In this document: positions 44,172 to 54,684 of the stretch, in pieces
Layout: each line of letters starts with the position of its first letter
Numbering within the stretch: the first letter of the stretch is position 1
DNA from: Saprospiraceae bacterium
GTDB taxonomy: Bacteria > Bacteroidota > Bacteroidia > Chitinophagales > Saprospiraceae
Direction: 5' to 3'
Assembly (NCBI GenBank): GCA_020631105.1
Contig: JAHDHW010000003.1
Span: forward strand, 1 to 64,000
Length of the DNA stretch: 64,000 nt
Position numbers and translations under genes: made by a program
The notes under the pieces: generated by a model
Database searches by the model: none
What the model was told of the DNA's origin: nothing
What the model saw: only the letters and a program-made list of their open reading frames with translations

Positions 44172-47114
44172 TCAACCATCGTAAGTTTGTTTTACTTCAA
44201 CAATCTCATAACCTTCGATTACATCATCCGGTTTGATATCGTTGAAATTCTTGATACTAATACCACACTCCATTCCATTTCTAACTTCTTTAACATCATC
44301 CTTGAAGCGCTTAAGCGAAGAAATTTCACCAACAGCACCTTCCTTCGTAGGGAAAATAACGATTCCATTACGGATAAGGCGAACTTTAGTATTACGAGTG
44401 ATCTTGCCTTCTTCTACAAGACAACCGGCAATGGTACCAACCTTACTGATTTTGTAAGTTTCTTGTACACGTACTTGCGCGATAATCTTCTCTTCTTTAG
44501 TTGGCTCCAACATTCCTTCGATCGCCATCTTAATCTCTTCGATTGCTTCGTAGATAATAGAATATCCTTTGATTTGTACACCTTCACGCTCTGCTAATTT
44601 ACGAGCTCCGAGTGATGGACGAACCTGGAAACCAATGATGATCGCATCAGAAGCCGATGCAAGCAATACGTCAGACTCAATGATTTGTCCAACCGCTTTA
44701 TGAATAACATTAACCTGTACAGTCTCGATTGATAATTTGATCAAGGAATCTGAAAGTGCCTCAATAGAACCATCCACATCACCTTTAACGATAAGATTAA
44801 GTTCTTTAAAGGTACCTAATGCAAGACGACGACCAATCTCATCTAAGCTAATACGTTTGTTTGCTCGGTTGGCTTGCTCACGAGAAATTTGAGCTCGTTT
44901 CGATGCAATTCTTCTTGCTTCCGGTTCATTCTCTGTTTCTTTAAATTTCTCACCTGCTTGTGGTGCACCACTAAGCCCAAGTACAAGGACAGGAGTTGAA
45001 GGCCCTGCATCTTTTACTTTTTTACCTCGCTCATTAAACATAGCTTTTACCTTTCCGGAATATTCACCAGCTACTAAAGGATCTCCAACGTGGAGTGTAC
45101 CTGTTTGTACTAACATCTTCGTTACATATCCCCGACCTTTATCGAGAGATGCCTCCAGGATAGTACCTGTTGACATACGATCAGGATTAGCTTTCAGCTC
45201 AAGCATTTCTGCCTGAAGTAAAACCTTCTCCAGAAGTTCATCAATATTTTGTCCGGTCTTTGCCGAGATATCTTGAGATTGATATTCTCCACCCCACTCT
45301 TCAACTAACAAGTTCATGTTAGCAAGTTCTTGCTTAATCCGCTCAGGTTGAGCTCCCGCTTTATCAATCTTATTGATTGCAAAAACGATTGGAACACCTG
45401 CTGCTTGTGCGTGGCTAATGGCTTCTTTCGTTTGAGGCATTATATTATCGTCAGCAGAGATAATAACGATTGCAACGTCAGTTACTTTCGCACCACGTGC
45501 CCGCATCGCAGTAAAGGCCTCGTGACCAGGAGTATCCAGGAAGGTAATACGTTTGTTGTCTTCACCTACATTTACTTCGTAGGCTCCGATGTGCTGTGTA
45601 ATACCACCGGCTTCTCCTTCAGCTACTTTTGCATTTCGAATATAATCCAGCAAAGATGTTTTACCATGATCAACGTGACCCATAACAGTTACGATAGGTG
45701 CACGAGGTACTAAATCTTCCGGATCATCGATAATCTCTTCTTCCTCCTCGACTTGTTCTTCTGCGCTGATAAACTCTACCTCATGTCCAAACTCTTCCGC
45801 AACAAGCTCAATAATCTCTGCATCAAGTCGCTGATTAATCGAAACGATTACACCAAGATTCATACAAGTGGTGATTACATCCGTAACGGAGACATCCATA
45901 AGACTTGCAAGTTCAGAAACAGATACAAACTCTGTCACCTGTAATTTGCCAGTCTCCTTTTCTGCTTCGATCAATTCTTGTTTCTCCCTTAATCGATCTC
46001 TGTTATCTCTACGAAGTTTTTGACGCTTACGTTTATTCCCTCCGGAGAGTCGCGCCATTGTCTGTTTGATCTTTTCCTCAATCTCTTTCTGGCTGACCTC
46101 TTTAACATCGTCTCTGGTTGGTTTTCTTCCGCCGCCGCTTCTATTATTGTTGCCGCCTCTGTTGTTGTTACCACCGCCGCCGCTTCCGCTGCCGCCACTG
46201 CCAATGGATACTTTTTTACGTCTTCTTTTTCTACGACGTGGAGCATCGTCACTTCCAGAATTCCCTGTGGATTGAGTATCTGATTTTCCTTGAGCAGCTG
46301 GTTTTTTCTCTGGCTCAACTTTTTTCTTCTTTTTAGCCGGCTTTTTAAGCTTATCCGTGTCAATTTTTCCAAGAATCTTAAGTCCTTTCAACTGCGGTGC
46401 TTCAGCACGAACTGTTTTCGGAGCATTTGGATTCTCTTTGGTATAATCGACAGGAGCCGGTGCTTCTTTTATAGGTTCCTCTGCCGGGGTTTCCTTTTTA
46501 GGGGCAGCTTTTGGTGCTTCACTTACTGGAGCGACTTTTTCTTCTGCCTTAGGTTTGGGTTCTGGCTTAGGAGTAGGAGCCGGTGCTTCTTTTTTCTTTG
46601 GTTTCTTTTTTAAGTCTTCTAAGTCGATTTTACCTTTGATAGTAAGGCCAACCTTTGGAGATTCCTCGATGTTTTCCTCTTCTGCTTTTACTTCGGGTTC
46701 TGCTTTTACTTCAGGCTCTACAACCTCTTCTTCGACAGCTTGAGGTTCTGGCTCAGGAGCAACAACCTCCTCGGGTTCAGGTATAGGCTCAGGTTCCTGC
46801 ACAACCACTTCAGGTTCTGGCTCAGGTTCTGGCGTTTCTGTTACGGGTGGAGTAGCTGGGCTAGGAGGAGTAAAAGGCGGTGGAGTTTGTTCAGCCTGTT
46901 TGTTAGCCGGACGTGTACCAATGATGATTTGGTCCGCTTGCTCTTTGATGTCCATTGAACCACGGAATTCTTTCGTGAGCTCATTGATCATCTCATCGGA
47001 GACCTTTGCTGTAGGCTTGTTTTCGATGTCAAAGCCGTTATCGACTAAGAAATCTACTATTGTAGATGTACCTACGTTTAACTCTTTTGCTATCTTAATA
47101 AGACGTTTGGCCAT
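44172..47114 (-). CDS. infB: translation initiation factor IF-2
   Basis: This 980-residue IF-2 has an N-terminal IF2_N module (residues ~1-50), then a long low-complexity Pro/Glu/Lys linker (~70-330), a second IF2_N-like part (~400-450), and the GTPase domain with G1 [10 protein letters not shown]3 DTPGHEAF and G4 NKID. C-terminal domains II-IV follow. It places initiator tRNA on the ribosome. It is the last gene of rimP-nusA-infB, a near-universal order. The linker makes it long, as common in Bacteroidota. Confidence 0.97.
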   Translation of the reverse strand: MAKRLIKIAKELNVGTSTIVDFLVDNGFDIENKPTAKVSDEMINELTKEFRGSMDIKEQADQIIIGTRPANKQAEQTPPPFTPPSPATPPVTETPEPEPEPEVVVQEPEPIPEPEEVVAPEPEPQAVEEEVVEPEVKAEPEVKAEEENIEESPKVGLTIKGKIDLEDLKKKPKKKEAPAPTPKPEPKPKAEEKVAPVSEAPKAAPKKETPAEEPIKEAPAPVDYTKENPNAPKTVRAEAPQLKGLKILGKIDTDKLKKPAKKKKKVEPEKKPAAQGKSDTQSTGNSGSDDAPRRRKRRRKKVSIGSGGSGSGGGGNNNRGGNNNRSGGGRKPTRDDVKEVSQKEIEEKIKQTMARLSGGNKRKRQKLRRDNRDRLREKQELIEAEKETGKLQVTEFVSVSELASLMDVSVTDVITTCMNLGVIVSINQRLDAEIIELVAEEFGHEVEFISAEEQVEEEEEIIDDPEDLVPRAPIVTVMGHVDHGKTSLLDYIRNAKVAEGEAGGITQHIGAYEVNVGEDNKRITFLDTPGHEAFTAMRARGAKVTDVAIVIISADDNIMPQTKEAISHAQAAGVPIVFAINKIDKAGAQPERIKQELANMNLLVEEWGGEYQSQDISAKTGQNIDELLEKVLLQAEMLELKANPDRMSTGTILEASLDKGRGYVTKMLVQTGTLHVGDPLVAGEYSGKVKAMFNERGKKVKDAGPSTPVLVLGLSGAPQAGEKFKETENEPEARRIASKRAQISREQANRANKRISLDEIGRRLALGTFKELNLIVKGDVDGSIEALSDSLIKLSIETVQVNVIHKAVGQIIESDVLLASASDAIIIGFQVRPSLGARKLAEREGVQIKGYSIIYEAIEEIKMAIEGMLEPTKEEKIIAQVRVQETYKISKVGTIAGCLVEEGKITRNTKVRLIRNGIVIFPTKEGAVGEISSLKRFKDDVKEVRNGMECGISIKNFNDIKPDDVIEGYEIVEVKQTYDG

Positions 47115-47423
47115 TAATTACTTTTTGGACTTCTGTTTGAATCTTAGATAGACAAAAGCTTTTCCGATAAGAGAAATCAATTCTATTGGTTACATAACTT
47201 AGTTAACAGTTTTGTGAACAAATTAAACTCATCTAAAAAAAGCTTTGTCAAGAGAAGATATACCTTCTCCTAAATTTGGCGCAAAGTTAAGGGAAAACTA
47301 ACTCATTCGCACCATAAACATTTCATTTAATGCGTAAAAACGGAGCTTTAGTTCCGTTTATATCTTTTTTATTGGGCAAAAACAGCATATCTAACTTATT
47401 AGTATGCTGTTTTGCCTTAATTT
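47115..47423 (-). other. nusA-infB intercistronic region
   Basis: This 309-bp gap within the operon holds a near-perfect hairpin (47375-47416) right after the nusA stop and then AT-rich DNA. An internal promoter for infB is possible. No gene is seen. Confidence 0.5.
47375..47416 (-). promoter_or_regulatory. hairpin downstream of nusA
   Basis: GGCAAAAACAGCATA on the plus strand pairs with TATGCTGTTTTGCC with a single bulged A (about 14 bp, 13-nt loop). On the transcribed minus strand no U-tract follows, so it is more likely a processing or read-through control element than a full terminator. Confidence 0.5.
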
Positions 47424-48668
47424 TTACTGTTGATCTTCAAACTCTGAACGAAGAATATTCAATACGTCATCGACTGTTTCTTCCTCAAGATCTGTTCGAC
47501 GAATAAGCTCATCACGGCTTAATTCTAAAACACTACGAGCAGAATCACATCCGATATTCTTTAAAGAATCGATGATCCAGCTTTCGATCTCATCTGCAAA
47601 TTCTTCTAAATCGACATCATCAATTTCCATTTCATCATTATTTCTAAAGACGTCGATTTCAAAACCAGTTAACTTTGACGCTAACTTAATATTCGTACCT
47701 CCTTTACCAATAGCCAAGGATACTTGATCAGGTTCTAAGTAAACCGCTGCACGCATATCGTCTAAGTCAAGATCTATTGAACTAACCTTAGCTGGCGTAA
47801 GCGAACGTTGAATAAAAAGTTGATGGTTATTCGTAAAGTTGACAATGTCAATGTTTTCATTTTTTAACTCCCGAACAATACCATGAATCCGCGAACCCTT
47901 CATACCTACACAGGCACCTACAGGATCAATACGATCATCATAGGACTCAACCGCAACTTTCGCACGTTCACCAGGCATTCGGACAATTTTCTTAACGGTA
48001 ATCAAACCATCCTCAATCTCCGGTACTTCTTGTTCAAGCAATTTCTCTAAGAATGTATTGTCTGTACGAGATACGATAACCACTGGAGTATTGTTTTTCA
48101 TTTCAACCTTACGGATGATACCTCGTACCATGTCTCCTTTACGGAAAAAATCACCTCGGATCATTTCATTACGAGGCATGATTAATTCATTACCAGTTGC
48201 ATCGTCAATTACAAGAATTTCTCGCTTTAAAATCTGATGAACTTCTCCAACTACAATCTCTCCTACTCGATCAACGTAGCTCTTGTAAACATCATCTTTT
48301 TCGAGCTCCATAATTCTGGAGATCAAAGTTTGTCGAGCGGCCATAATAGCACGACGGCCAAAATCTTCAAGATGTAACTGCTCGTAACATTCTTCTCCGA
48401 TTTCATAATCCTCATCGATGCTCAATGCTTCTGAAATGGAGATTTGGCTACGGTCATCTAGTACTTCACCATCTGGGACAATCTCCCGAACACGCCACAA
48501 CTCAAGGTCACCTTTTGTAGTGTTGACGATCACATCAAAATTTTCGTCAGATCCGAATTTTTTACGAATCAAAGTTCGGAATACATCTTCCAAAACGCGA
48601 ACCATCGTCGGACGGTCAATATTCTTTCCGGATTTAAAATCCGAGAAAGTTTCAACTAAGTTCATCAT
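47424..48668 (-). CDS. nusA: transcription termination/antitermination factor NusA
   Basis: This 414-residue NusA has the N-terminal polymerase-binding domain, an S1 domain (residues ~140-205, GEIVVGEVHQI), two KH domains (KVAVESYDDRIDPVGACVGMKGSRI; VSLAIGKGGTNIKLA), and a short C-terminal helix-hairpin-helix part (EETVDDVLNIL). It modulates pausing and termination. It lies between rimP and infB. An alternative start one codon downstream is equally possible. Confidence 0.96.
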   Translation of the reverse strand: MMNLVETFSDFKSGKNIDRPTMVRVLEDVFRTLIRKKFGSDENFDVIVNTTKGDLELWRVREIVPDGEVLDDRSQISISEALSIDEDYEIGEECYEQLHLEDFGRRAIMAARQTLISRIMELEKDDVYKSYVDRVGEIVVGEVHQILKREILVIDDATGNELIMPRNEMIRGDFFRKGDMVRGIIRKVEMKNNTPVVIVSRTDNTFLEKLLEQEVPEIEDGLITVKKIVRMPGERAKVAVESYDDRIDPVGACVGMKGSRIHGIVRELKNENIDIVNFTNNHQLFIQRSLTPAKVSSIDLDLDDMRAAVYLEPDQVSLAIGKGGTNIKLASKLTGFEIDVFRNNDEMEIDDVDLEEFADEIESWIIDSLKNIGCDSARSVLELSRDELIRRTDLEEETVDDVLNILRSEFEDQQ

Positions 48669-48721
48669 GACTTAAAAGAGTTTAGATTTTATTTAGGGCG
48701 CAACACTTTTGTTGCGATAGT

Positions 48722-49201
48722 TTATTTGTTAAATGAAATTTTGACAACTGCTTTTTCAATATTGTCAAAATTAATTTCATGCGTAAGGACCTTAGATACT
48801 TTTTTCTTTCCTTCCTTAACTCTTGTTTTTTCTTCTAAAAAGATAGCATCATCATCTAATCGAACTAGCGTACCAGTAAATTTCTGACCTTCGGAAGTTT
48901 TTACTTCCATTTTGCGGCCAATGTTCTTAGGGTATTGCCGCTTAAATTGTAGAGGTCGTCCTATACCTGGCGAAGAAACCTCTAAGGTGTACTTTTCTCC
49001 CATCCACTTATTCTCTTCAATATGGTGCTCAAGGTATCTACTTAGTCTTTGACATTTTTTAAATGTCATACTCGAGTCGCTGTCTACAAATGCTTCCAGC
49101 TTCGAGTTATTATGATTAACCTCCACCACAAAACAATCATCAAAATCTTCTTCTTGGAATTTTTCGTTGAGAAGTTCGATAATTTGTTCTTTTATATCCA
49201 T
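48722..49201 (-). CDS. rimP: ribosome maturation factor RimP
   Basis: This 159-residue RimP has the N-terminal domain with VEVNHNNSKLEAFVDSD, the central YTLEVSSPGIGRPL signature (residues ~75-95), and a C-terminal Sm-like domain (KFTGTLVRLDDDAIFLEEK). It helps mature the 30S subunit. It heads the rimP-nusA-infB operon. The ATG is preceded by a 70-nt leader containing an intrinsic-terminator-like hairpin. Confidence 0.95.
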   Translation of the reverse strand: MDIKEQIIELLNEKFQEEDFDDCFVVEVNHNNSKLEAFVDSDSSMTFKKCQRLSRYLEHHIEENKWMGEKYTLEVSSPGIGRPLQFKRQYPKNIGRKMEVKTSEGQKFTGTLVRLDDDAIFLEEKTRVKEGKKKVSKVLTHEINFDNIEKAVVKISFNK

Positions 49202-49220
49202 TCAAAAAAGGGTCATGTAC

Positions 49221-49255
49221 TAAAAATAAAAAGAGGGAACTGTTGCGTTCCCTCT
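49221..49255 (-). terminator. attenuator-like hairpin in the rimP leader
   Basis: On the minus strand AGAGGGAAC, a 6-nt loop and GTTCCCTCT form a perfect 9-bp GC-rich stem followed by TTTTTATTTTTA. It lies between the promoter (-7 at 49278-49285) and the rimP start at 49201, so it would stop transcripts before the operon unless bypassed. Confidence 0.7.
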
Positions 49256-49277
49256 CCGATTTTACTAGAAAGTTGCA

Positions 49278-49308
49278 CAAATATACGGCTTTTTGTTCGA
49301 CAATGCAA
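49278..49308 (-). promoter_or_regulatory. promoter of rimP-nusA-infB
   Basis: On the minus strand TTG (49308-49306) and TATATTTG (49285-49278, fits TAnnTTTG) are 20 bp apart. Transcription would begin near 49271, giving a leader of about 70 nt. Confidence 0.55.
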
Positions 49309-49368
49309 TAGGCAAGATTTCCTGCAAAACTCATCGATAAAAAGCCTATTCTCTAAACCCTGCTTATG

Positions 49369-49376
49369 TATCTTTG
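49369..49376 (+). promoter_or_regulatory. -7 box of mqnC
   Basis: TATCTTTG matches TAnnTTTG and lies 27 bp before the mqnC ATG. No clear TTTG is seen at the -33 position. Confidence 0.4.
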
Positions 49377-49403
49377 TTTCGTATATACACAAACTCATAG
49401 AAG

Positions 49404-50546
49404 ATGAATATTGATAAACTCTTAGATAAGGCATTGAAGCTTGAATGGCTCACGATTGATGAAGGGGTATACCTTTTTGAAAATGCACCAACTACTGAAT
49501 TAATGTATGTTGGAAATCAGATGCGTCAGCATCATGTACCTAATAATACGGTAACCTGGATAATTGACCGCAACTCAAACACCACTAATGTGTGTATTGC
49601 AAATTGTAAGTTTTGCAATTTTTATCGCCGACCAGGCCATGAAGAGTCTTACATCACTTCTATTGAGGAATACAAAAAGAAAATAGAAGAGACTTTCGCT
49701 TACGGAGGAGAACAGCTTTTGCTACAAGGAGGGCATCATCCGGATTTGGGTTTGCAGTATTATGTTGATTTATTCAAAGAGCTCAAATCCTTATACCCTA
49801 ACTTGAAATTACATGCTCTCGGGCCACCGGAGATTGCTCATATAACCAAGTTAGAAGGGACAAATCATACTGATGTTTTAGCTGCTTTACAAGAAGCTGG
49901 CCTGGACTCATTACCCGGAGCAGGCGCAGAAATTTTAAATGATCGTGTACGGCGATTAATTTCTAAAGGAAAGTGTAGCGGTAAAGAATGGCTTGATGTT
50001 ATGCGCGCAGCACATCAGTTAAATATGACCACTTCTGCAACTATGATGTTTGGTCATATCGAAACGAATCGGGAACGAATGGAGCACTTTGCGGATATTC
50101 GACAGGTACAATCAGAGAAACCTGAAGGAGCTAAAGGTTTTATTGCTTTTATTCCCTGGCCATTTCAAGACGAAGATACCATCCTTAAGAAAATCAAACG
50201 CGCAAGAAATAACTGTACAGGGGATGAGTATTTACGGATGATCGCAATGAGTAGAATCATGTTGCCGAATATTACAAATATCCAGGCCTCATGGTTAACC
50301 GTCGGAAAACCTACGGCACAGTTATGTTTACATGCAGGTGCAAATGACTTTGGTAGTATCATGATCGAAGAGAATGTAGTATCTGCAGCAGGTGCAGCTT
50401 TCCGATTCACCGCAAATGGAATCCAGGAAGCAATTAAAGAGGCGGGATACACACCTCAACTGCGCAACCAACAGTACGAATATCGAGAATTGCCAAAGGA
50501 CATTAAACAACAAGAGCTTGATCGTTCAACTATGATTGTCGACTAA
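49404..50546 (+). CDS. mqnC: cyclic dehypoxanthinyl futalosine synthase (radical SAM)
   Basis: This 380-residue radical SAM enzyme of the futalosine route to menaquinone has the cluster motif CIANCKFCNF (CxxxCxxC) at residues ~70-80. The DRNSNTTNVC lead-in and LPGAGAEILNDRVR segment are typical of MqnC. MqnE is related but has a different lead-in, so MqnC is preferred. It closes the ring of dehypoxanthine futalosine. It is divergent from rimP and followed closely by a purine nucleoside phosphorylase gene. Confidence 0.87.
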   Translation: MNIDKLLDKALKLEWLTIDEGVYLFENAPTTELMYVGNQMRQHHVPNNTVTWIIDRNSNTTNVCIANCKFCNFYRRPGHEESYITSIEEYKKKIEETFAYGGEQLLLQGGHHPDLGLQYYVDLFKELKSLYPNLKLHALGPPEIAHITKLEGTNHTDVLAALQEAGLDSLPGAGAEILNDRVRRLISKGKCSGKEWLDVMRAAHQLNMTTSATMMFGHIETNRERMEHFADIRQVQSEKPEGAKGFIAFIPWPFQDEDTILKKIKRARNNCTGDEYLRMIAMSRIMLPNITNIQASWLTVGKPTAQLCLHAGANDFGSIMIEENVVSAAGAAFRFTANGIQEAIKEAGYTPQLRNQQYEYRELPKDIKQQELDRSTMIVD

Positions 50547-50571
50547 GTGCTCAAACCTACAAAATCAAACC

Positions 50572-51393
50572 ATGCTATATGACGATATTCAGGAAACGGT
50601 AGCTTTCCTGCAGTCCAAAACAAATACTCAACCAGAATATGGAATTGTCCTTGGAACGGGGCTCGGTAACTTAACGGATGATATAGAAGTGGATGCTGTG
50701 ATTGATTATAAGTCAATTCCTCACTTCCCTGTGTCTACGGTACAGAGTCATAAAGGCCAACTTATATTTGGGAAATTAGCGGGAAAAAATATCGTTGCTT
50801 TAGCCGGGCGCTTTCATTATTATGAAGGATACAGCATGAAAGAGGTGACCTTTCCAATCCGTGTACTAAAGTTTTTAGGGATTAAGCGAATTATAATTTC
50901 TAATGTCTCTGGTAGTACGAATGCTGCTTACGAAGCGGGGGATATTGTTTTTATTAAAGATCATATCAATCTACAACCAGAAAATCCTTTGCGAGGGATT
51001 AATGATGAGCGCCTGGGGCCAAGGTTTCCGGATATGTTGGATACCTATGACAGGGCACTCAATAAAGAAGCCTTACAGATTGCTGAGACACACGACATCC
51101 GGGCTCATGAGGGTGTTTATGTAGGCTTGCAAGGGCCAAACCTGGAGACTCCTGCTGAGTATAATTTCTTAAACCGTATTGGTGGCGATGTAGTTGGGAT
51201 GTCAACGGTACCAGAGGTTATTGTAGCAAAGCATATGAGTTTGCCAGTATTTGTAGTATCAGTAGTGTCCAATAAGTGTTTTCCTATTGATGCAATTACA
51301 AAAACAACCTTAGAATCCGTTGTCCAACTCGCCAATGAAGTTGAACCTAAGATGCGACTGATTGTTAAAAAGATTCTGGAACGCTTACCTTAA
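50572..51393 (+). CDS. purine nucleoside phosphorylase
   Basis: This 273-residue PNP (trimeric, inosine/guanosine type) has GTGLGNL phosphate-binding sequence, HKGQLIFG, AGRFHYYEGYS, the Asn-containing VSGSTNAAYEAGDI, and GPNLETPAEY with the purine-site Glu. I chose ATG 50572 because an upstream GTG start at 50536 would add 12 unconserved residues and overlap mqnC. It cleaves purine nucleosides with phosphate. Its place 25 bp after mqnC may only reflect salvage of purine released in the futalosine route, which is inference. Confidence 0.92.
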   Translation: MLYDDIQETVAFLQSKTNTQPEYGIVLGTGLGNLTDDIEVDAVIDYKSIPHFPVSTVQSHKGQLIFGKLAGKNIVALAGRFHYYEGYSMKEVTFPIRVLKFLGIKRIIISNVSGSTNAAYEAGDIVFIKDHINLQPENPLRGINDERLGPRFPDMLDTYDRALNKEALQIAETHDIRAHEGVYVGLQGPNLETPAEYNFLNRIGGDVVGMSTVPEVIVAKHMSLPVFVVSVVSNKCFPIDAITKTTLESVVQLANEVEPKMRLIVKKILERLP

Positions 51394-51483
51394 GATAACG
51401 ACTATCTTTTGGTAAATTTGTTGGCCTTAAAACTAAAATAGTCGATCTACAAACTCCGACAAGCACGCTGCTGCACAATATCT

Positions 51484-54351
51484 ATGGCGAAAATAAAAAA
51501 GAAAAAAACGAGTAATGGACACGCAAAAAATCTTGAAAATGACTTCATAGAAGTCATTGGTGCGCGCGTGCATAATCTGAAAGATGTCGATGTAAAAATC
51601 CCTAGAAATAAATTAGTGGTGATTACGGGAATTAGCGGAAGTGGTAAATCATCGTTGGCCTTCGATACAATTTATGCAGAAGGGCAAAGGCGTTATATGG
51701 AGACTTTTACTTCCTATGCACGGCAGTTTATCGGGAATATGGAACGCCCCGATGTAGAGAAAATTACTGGTCTGTCTCCTGTGATTAGTATTGAACAAAA
51801 AACCACAGGACGAAATCCTCGCTCTACTGTTGGAACAATTACGGAGGTTTACGATTTCTTGCGATTACTATATGCAAGGATTGGCGAAGCTTACTCTCAT
51901 CTCACAGGCAAGAAGATGGTGCGTTATAATGAAGATCAAATGATCGAACACATCTTCACCAATTTCAAAAACAAAAGGATTTTATTATTAGCCCCCCTAG
52001 TACGGTCCCGGAAAGGACATTATCGTGAATTGTTTGATAGCGTTCGCAAGCAAGGGTATACAAAAGTGAGAGTCGATGGAAAGATCATCGATATCAAACC
52101 CGGTATGCAGGTAGATCGTTATAAGGTACATGATATCGAAGTTGTAGTAGATCGAATTAAAGTTTCTGCTGATCGCAAGGAAAGACTGACCACTAGTCTT
52201 CAAACGGCCCTCCGTTCAGGTAATGGGTTAATTTTTGTCATGGAGCATGATACAGAGGATGTTTATCCATATAGTAAGCACCTGATGGACCCAGAAACTG
52301 GGCTTTCGTATGAAGAACCTTCACCAAATGCTTTTTCATTTAACTCTCCATACGGCGCATGCCCTACTTGTAAAGGTTTAGGGAAACTGCCCAAGGTTGA
52401 CCTGGGTAAAGTTATCCCTGATGATTCGAAAAGCATAAATGATCAAGGGATTGCACCCTTTGGGGAGGTGAGGGATAATATGACCTTTAAGCAGCTTCGT
52501 GCAGTTGCTAAAAAATACAAATTCACTTTTGCAACGCCTGTAAAAGAAATCCCTAAAAAGGCACTAGATATTATCCTTTACGGAGGGGACGAAACTTTCG
52601 ATGTTAAGATCAATTATAAACATGACTATGTATATAACTTAGCCAACGAAGGTATTTTTAATATGTTGGAGCGCTGGTACAGTGAATCAAGTTCGGATAA
52701 AATCAGAAGATGGTCCGAGGAGTTTATGACCGTAGATGTATGTCCGGATTGCGAAGGTGCCCGACTGAAAAAGGAATCCCTACACTTTAAATTAGGGGAG
52801 AAAAACATTTCTGTACTCGCGCAAATGGATGTTTCCGATCTGGCGGAATGGATGTATGAATTGGATAAACACCTTTCGGAGCGACAAAAGGTAATCGCAA
52901 AAGATATACTCAAGGAAATACGTCTCCGCTTAGGTTTTCTTTTGCACGTAGGCCTAGATTATTTAACCCTAGACCGTCCTGCCCGGACACTTTCCGGAGG
53001 CGAAGCTCAGCGAATAAGACTTGCTACTCAGATTGGTTCACAACTTACGGGGATTACCTATATCCTGGATGAGCCTAGTATTGGGTTGCACCAACGGGAT
53101 AACCAACGCTTAATAGAAGCACTTAAGGATTTATCCGATATCGGGAATACCGTTTTAGTAGTTGAGCATGATAAAGACATTATGTTGGCTTCGGACTACC
53201 TGATTGACCTTGGACCAGGAGCCGGAAAGCATGGAGGGACATTAGTAGGGGAAGGAATACCGAAAGATTTTCTAAAAAATAAGACGCTTACTTCCGCTTA
53301 TTTAAAGAATAAAGTATCTATTGAAATCCCTGAAAAGCGAAGGAAGGGGAATGGTAAGTTTTTGGAATTGAAAGGAGCAGTAGGTAACAATTTGAATAAA
53401 GTAAGCATCAAGATTCCACTCGGGACGCTCACATGTATAACCGGAGTTTCAGGAAGCGGCAAATCTACTTTAATTAATGAGACCTTATATCCAATTTTGA
53501 GGCAATACTTTTATAAGAGCCGTCAGAAGCCATTGGTATATGACAAGATCATAGGGATAGATAATGTGGATAAAGTAATTGAAATAGACCAGTCTCCAAT
53601 TGGCCGTACGCCACGCTCAAATCCAGCTACCTATACCGGAGTATTTACAGATATTCGAAAAATATTTTCTGAACTGCCAGAAGCAAAAATCCGTGGATAT
53701 AAGCCTGGCCGGTTTTCTTTTAATGTCAAAGGTGGGAGATGTCAGGTTTGTGAAGGAGCGGGCAAACGAATTATCGAAATGAACTTTCTCCCTGATGTGG
53801 CAGTAGATTGCGAAAATTGTATGGGGCGGCGCTATAACCGTGAAACATTGGAGATCTTATATAAAGGGAAATCGATCAACGATGTACTTAATATGACGGT
53901 AGAAGAAGCCGTTCTTTTCTTTGAAAAAATTCCTAATATTTATCGGAAAACTAAAACGCTTTTGGATGTGGGTTTGGGCTACATTACGCTAGGGCAACAG
54001 GCAACAACACTTTCCGGAGGCGAAGCTCAGCGAGTAAAACTAGCAGAAGAACTTTCGAAAAGGGATACAGGAAACACAATCTATATCTTGGATGAGCCAA
54101 CTACAGGTTTGCATTTTCAGGACATTCAACACTTTCTGAGTGTTATTAATAAACTCGTTGAAAAAGGGAATACCGTACTGATCATCGAACATAACCTCGA
54201 CGTAATCAAGGTGGCAGATTATATCATTGATATGGGGCCGGAAGGAGGCAGGGGAGGTGGCAAAGTCGTTGCTCAAGGTACGCCGGAGAAGGTGGCTAAA
54301 AGTAAAAAAAGTTATACTGGCCAGTTTTTGGAGAAAGAACTGGAGCTGTAA
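51484..54351 (+). CDS. uvrA: excinuclease ABC subunit A
   Basis: This 955-residue UvrA has two ABC ATPase modules: Walker A GISGSGKSS at ~47 and GVSGSGKST at ~655, each with an LSGGEAQR signature. The zinc-binding motifs are CPTCKGLG, CPDCEGAR, CQVCEGAG and CENCMGRR. It recognises DNA damage for nucleotide excision repair with UvrB. It is full length and ends in a strong bidirectional terminator. Confidence 0.98.
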   Translation: MAKIKKKKTSNGHAKNLENDFIEVIGARVHNLKDVDVKIPRNKLVVITGISGSGKSSLAFDTIYAEGQRRYMETFTSYARQFIGNMERPDVEKITGLSPVISIEQKTTGRNPRSTVGTITEVYDFLRLLYARIGEAYSHLTGKKMVRYNEDQMIEHIFTNFKNKRILLLAPLVRSRKGHYRELFDSVRKQGYTKVRVDGKIIDIKPGMQVDRYKVHDIEVVVDRIKVSADRKERLTTSLQTALRSGNGLIFVMEHDTEDVYPYSKHLMDPETGLSYEEPSPNAFSFNSPYGACPTCKGLGKLPKVDLGKVIPDDSKSINDQGIAPFGEVRDNMTFKQLRAVAKKYKFTFATPVKEIPKKALDIILYGGDETFDVKINYKHDYVYNLANEGIFNMLERWYSESSSDKIRRWSEEFMTVDVCPDCEGARLKKESLHFKLGEKNISVLAQMDVSDLAEWMYELDKHLSERQKVIAKDILKEIRLRLGFLLHVGLDYLTLDRPARTLSGGEAQRIRLATQIGSQLTGITYILDEPSIGLHQRDNQRLIEALKDLSDIGNTVLVVEHDKDIMLASDYLIDLGPGAGKHGGTLVGEGIPKDFLKNKTLTSAYLKNKVSIEIPEKRRKGNGKFLELKGAVGNNLNKVSIKIPLGTLTCITGVSGSGKSTLINETLYPILRQYFYKSRQKPLVYDKIIGIDNVDKVIEIDQSPIGRTPRSNPATYTGVFTDIRKIFSELPEAKIRGYKPGRFSFNVKGGRCQVCEGAGKRIIEMNFLPDVAVDCENCMGRRYNRETLEILYKGKSINDVLNMTVEEAVLFFEKIPNIYRKTKTLLDVGLGYITLGQQATTLSGGEAQRVKLAEELSKRDTGNTIYILDEPTTGLHFQDIQHFLSVINKLVEKGNTVLIIEHNLDVIKVADYIIDMGPEGGRGGGKVVAQGTPEKVAKSKKSYTGQFLEKELEL

Positions 54352-54369
54352 ATACAGCTCTTGAAGATA

Positions 54370-54420
54370 AAACAAAAACTCCCGGACATGATTATATAGA
54401 TTGTTCGGGAGTTTTTGTTT
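54370..54420. terminator. strong bidirectional terminator after uvrA
   Basis: AACAAAAACTCCCG (54371-54384) pairs with CGGGAGTTTTTGTT (54406-54419), extended inward by a few pairs. Long A and T runs flank it on both sides. Confidence 0.9.
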
Positions 54421-54672
54421 GATATTTTGGCCTTATCAGTAAAATAGACCCCAAAATAAGGTCGTTTTTGCTTCGAACTTGCCCTATAACTTAAATTAAT
54501 GCATTCTTCACCAAACAATCTTTCACAATTCCAATTCTAGTCGTAGCTTTGTATCTCCAAAAGGTGTTTAGCCTGCTTTTCTTTTGAATGTCGGGAGAGT
54601 AAGCGATGGATAATAATTACTGGAAATCGACTTCAAAAAGAGGCAAAATTTATTATTTTTAAGCAAACAATC

Positions 54673-54679
54673 AAGGAGG
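54673..54679 (+). promoter_or_regulatory. strong Shine-Dalgarno of the GH3-like gene
   Basis: AAGGAGG lies 5 nt before ATG 54685. Clear purine-rich SD sequences are rare in this window, so it firmly fixes this start and suggests strong initiation. Confidence 0.6.
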
Positions 54680-54684
54680 CACCT

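Noticed and set aside
43990-44175. 61-codon minus-strand frame after infB
   Set aside because: It spans the infB terminator and overlaps the infB stop; no coding signal.
46020-46960. Several plus-strand open frames opposite infB
   Set aside because: They lie over the low-complexity IF-2 linker and have biased composition; they are antisense shadows.
50286-50299. GGTTAAC inside mqnC as a GntR operator
   Set aside because: It lies inside a coding region, lacks the full palindrome, and fits a chance match.
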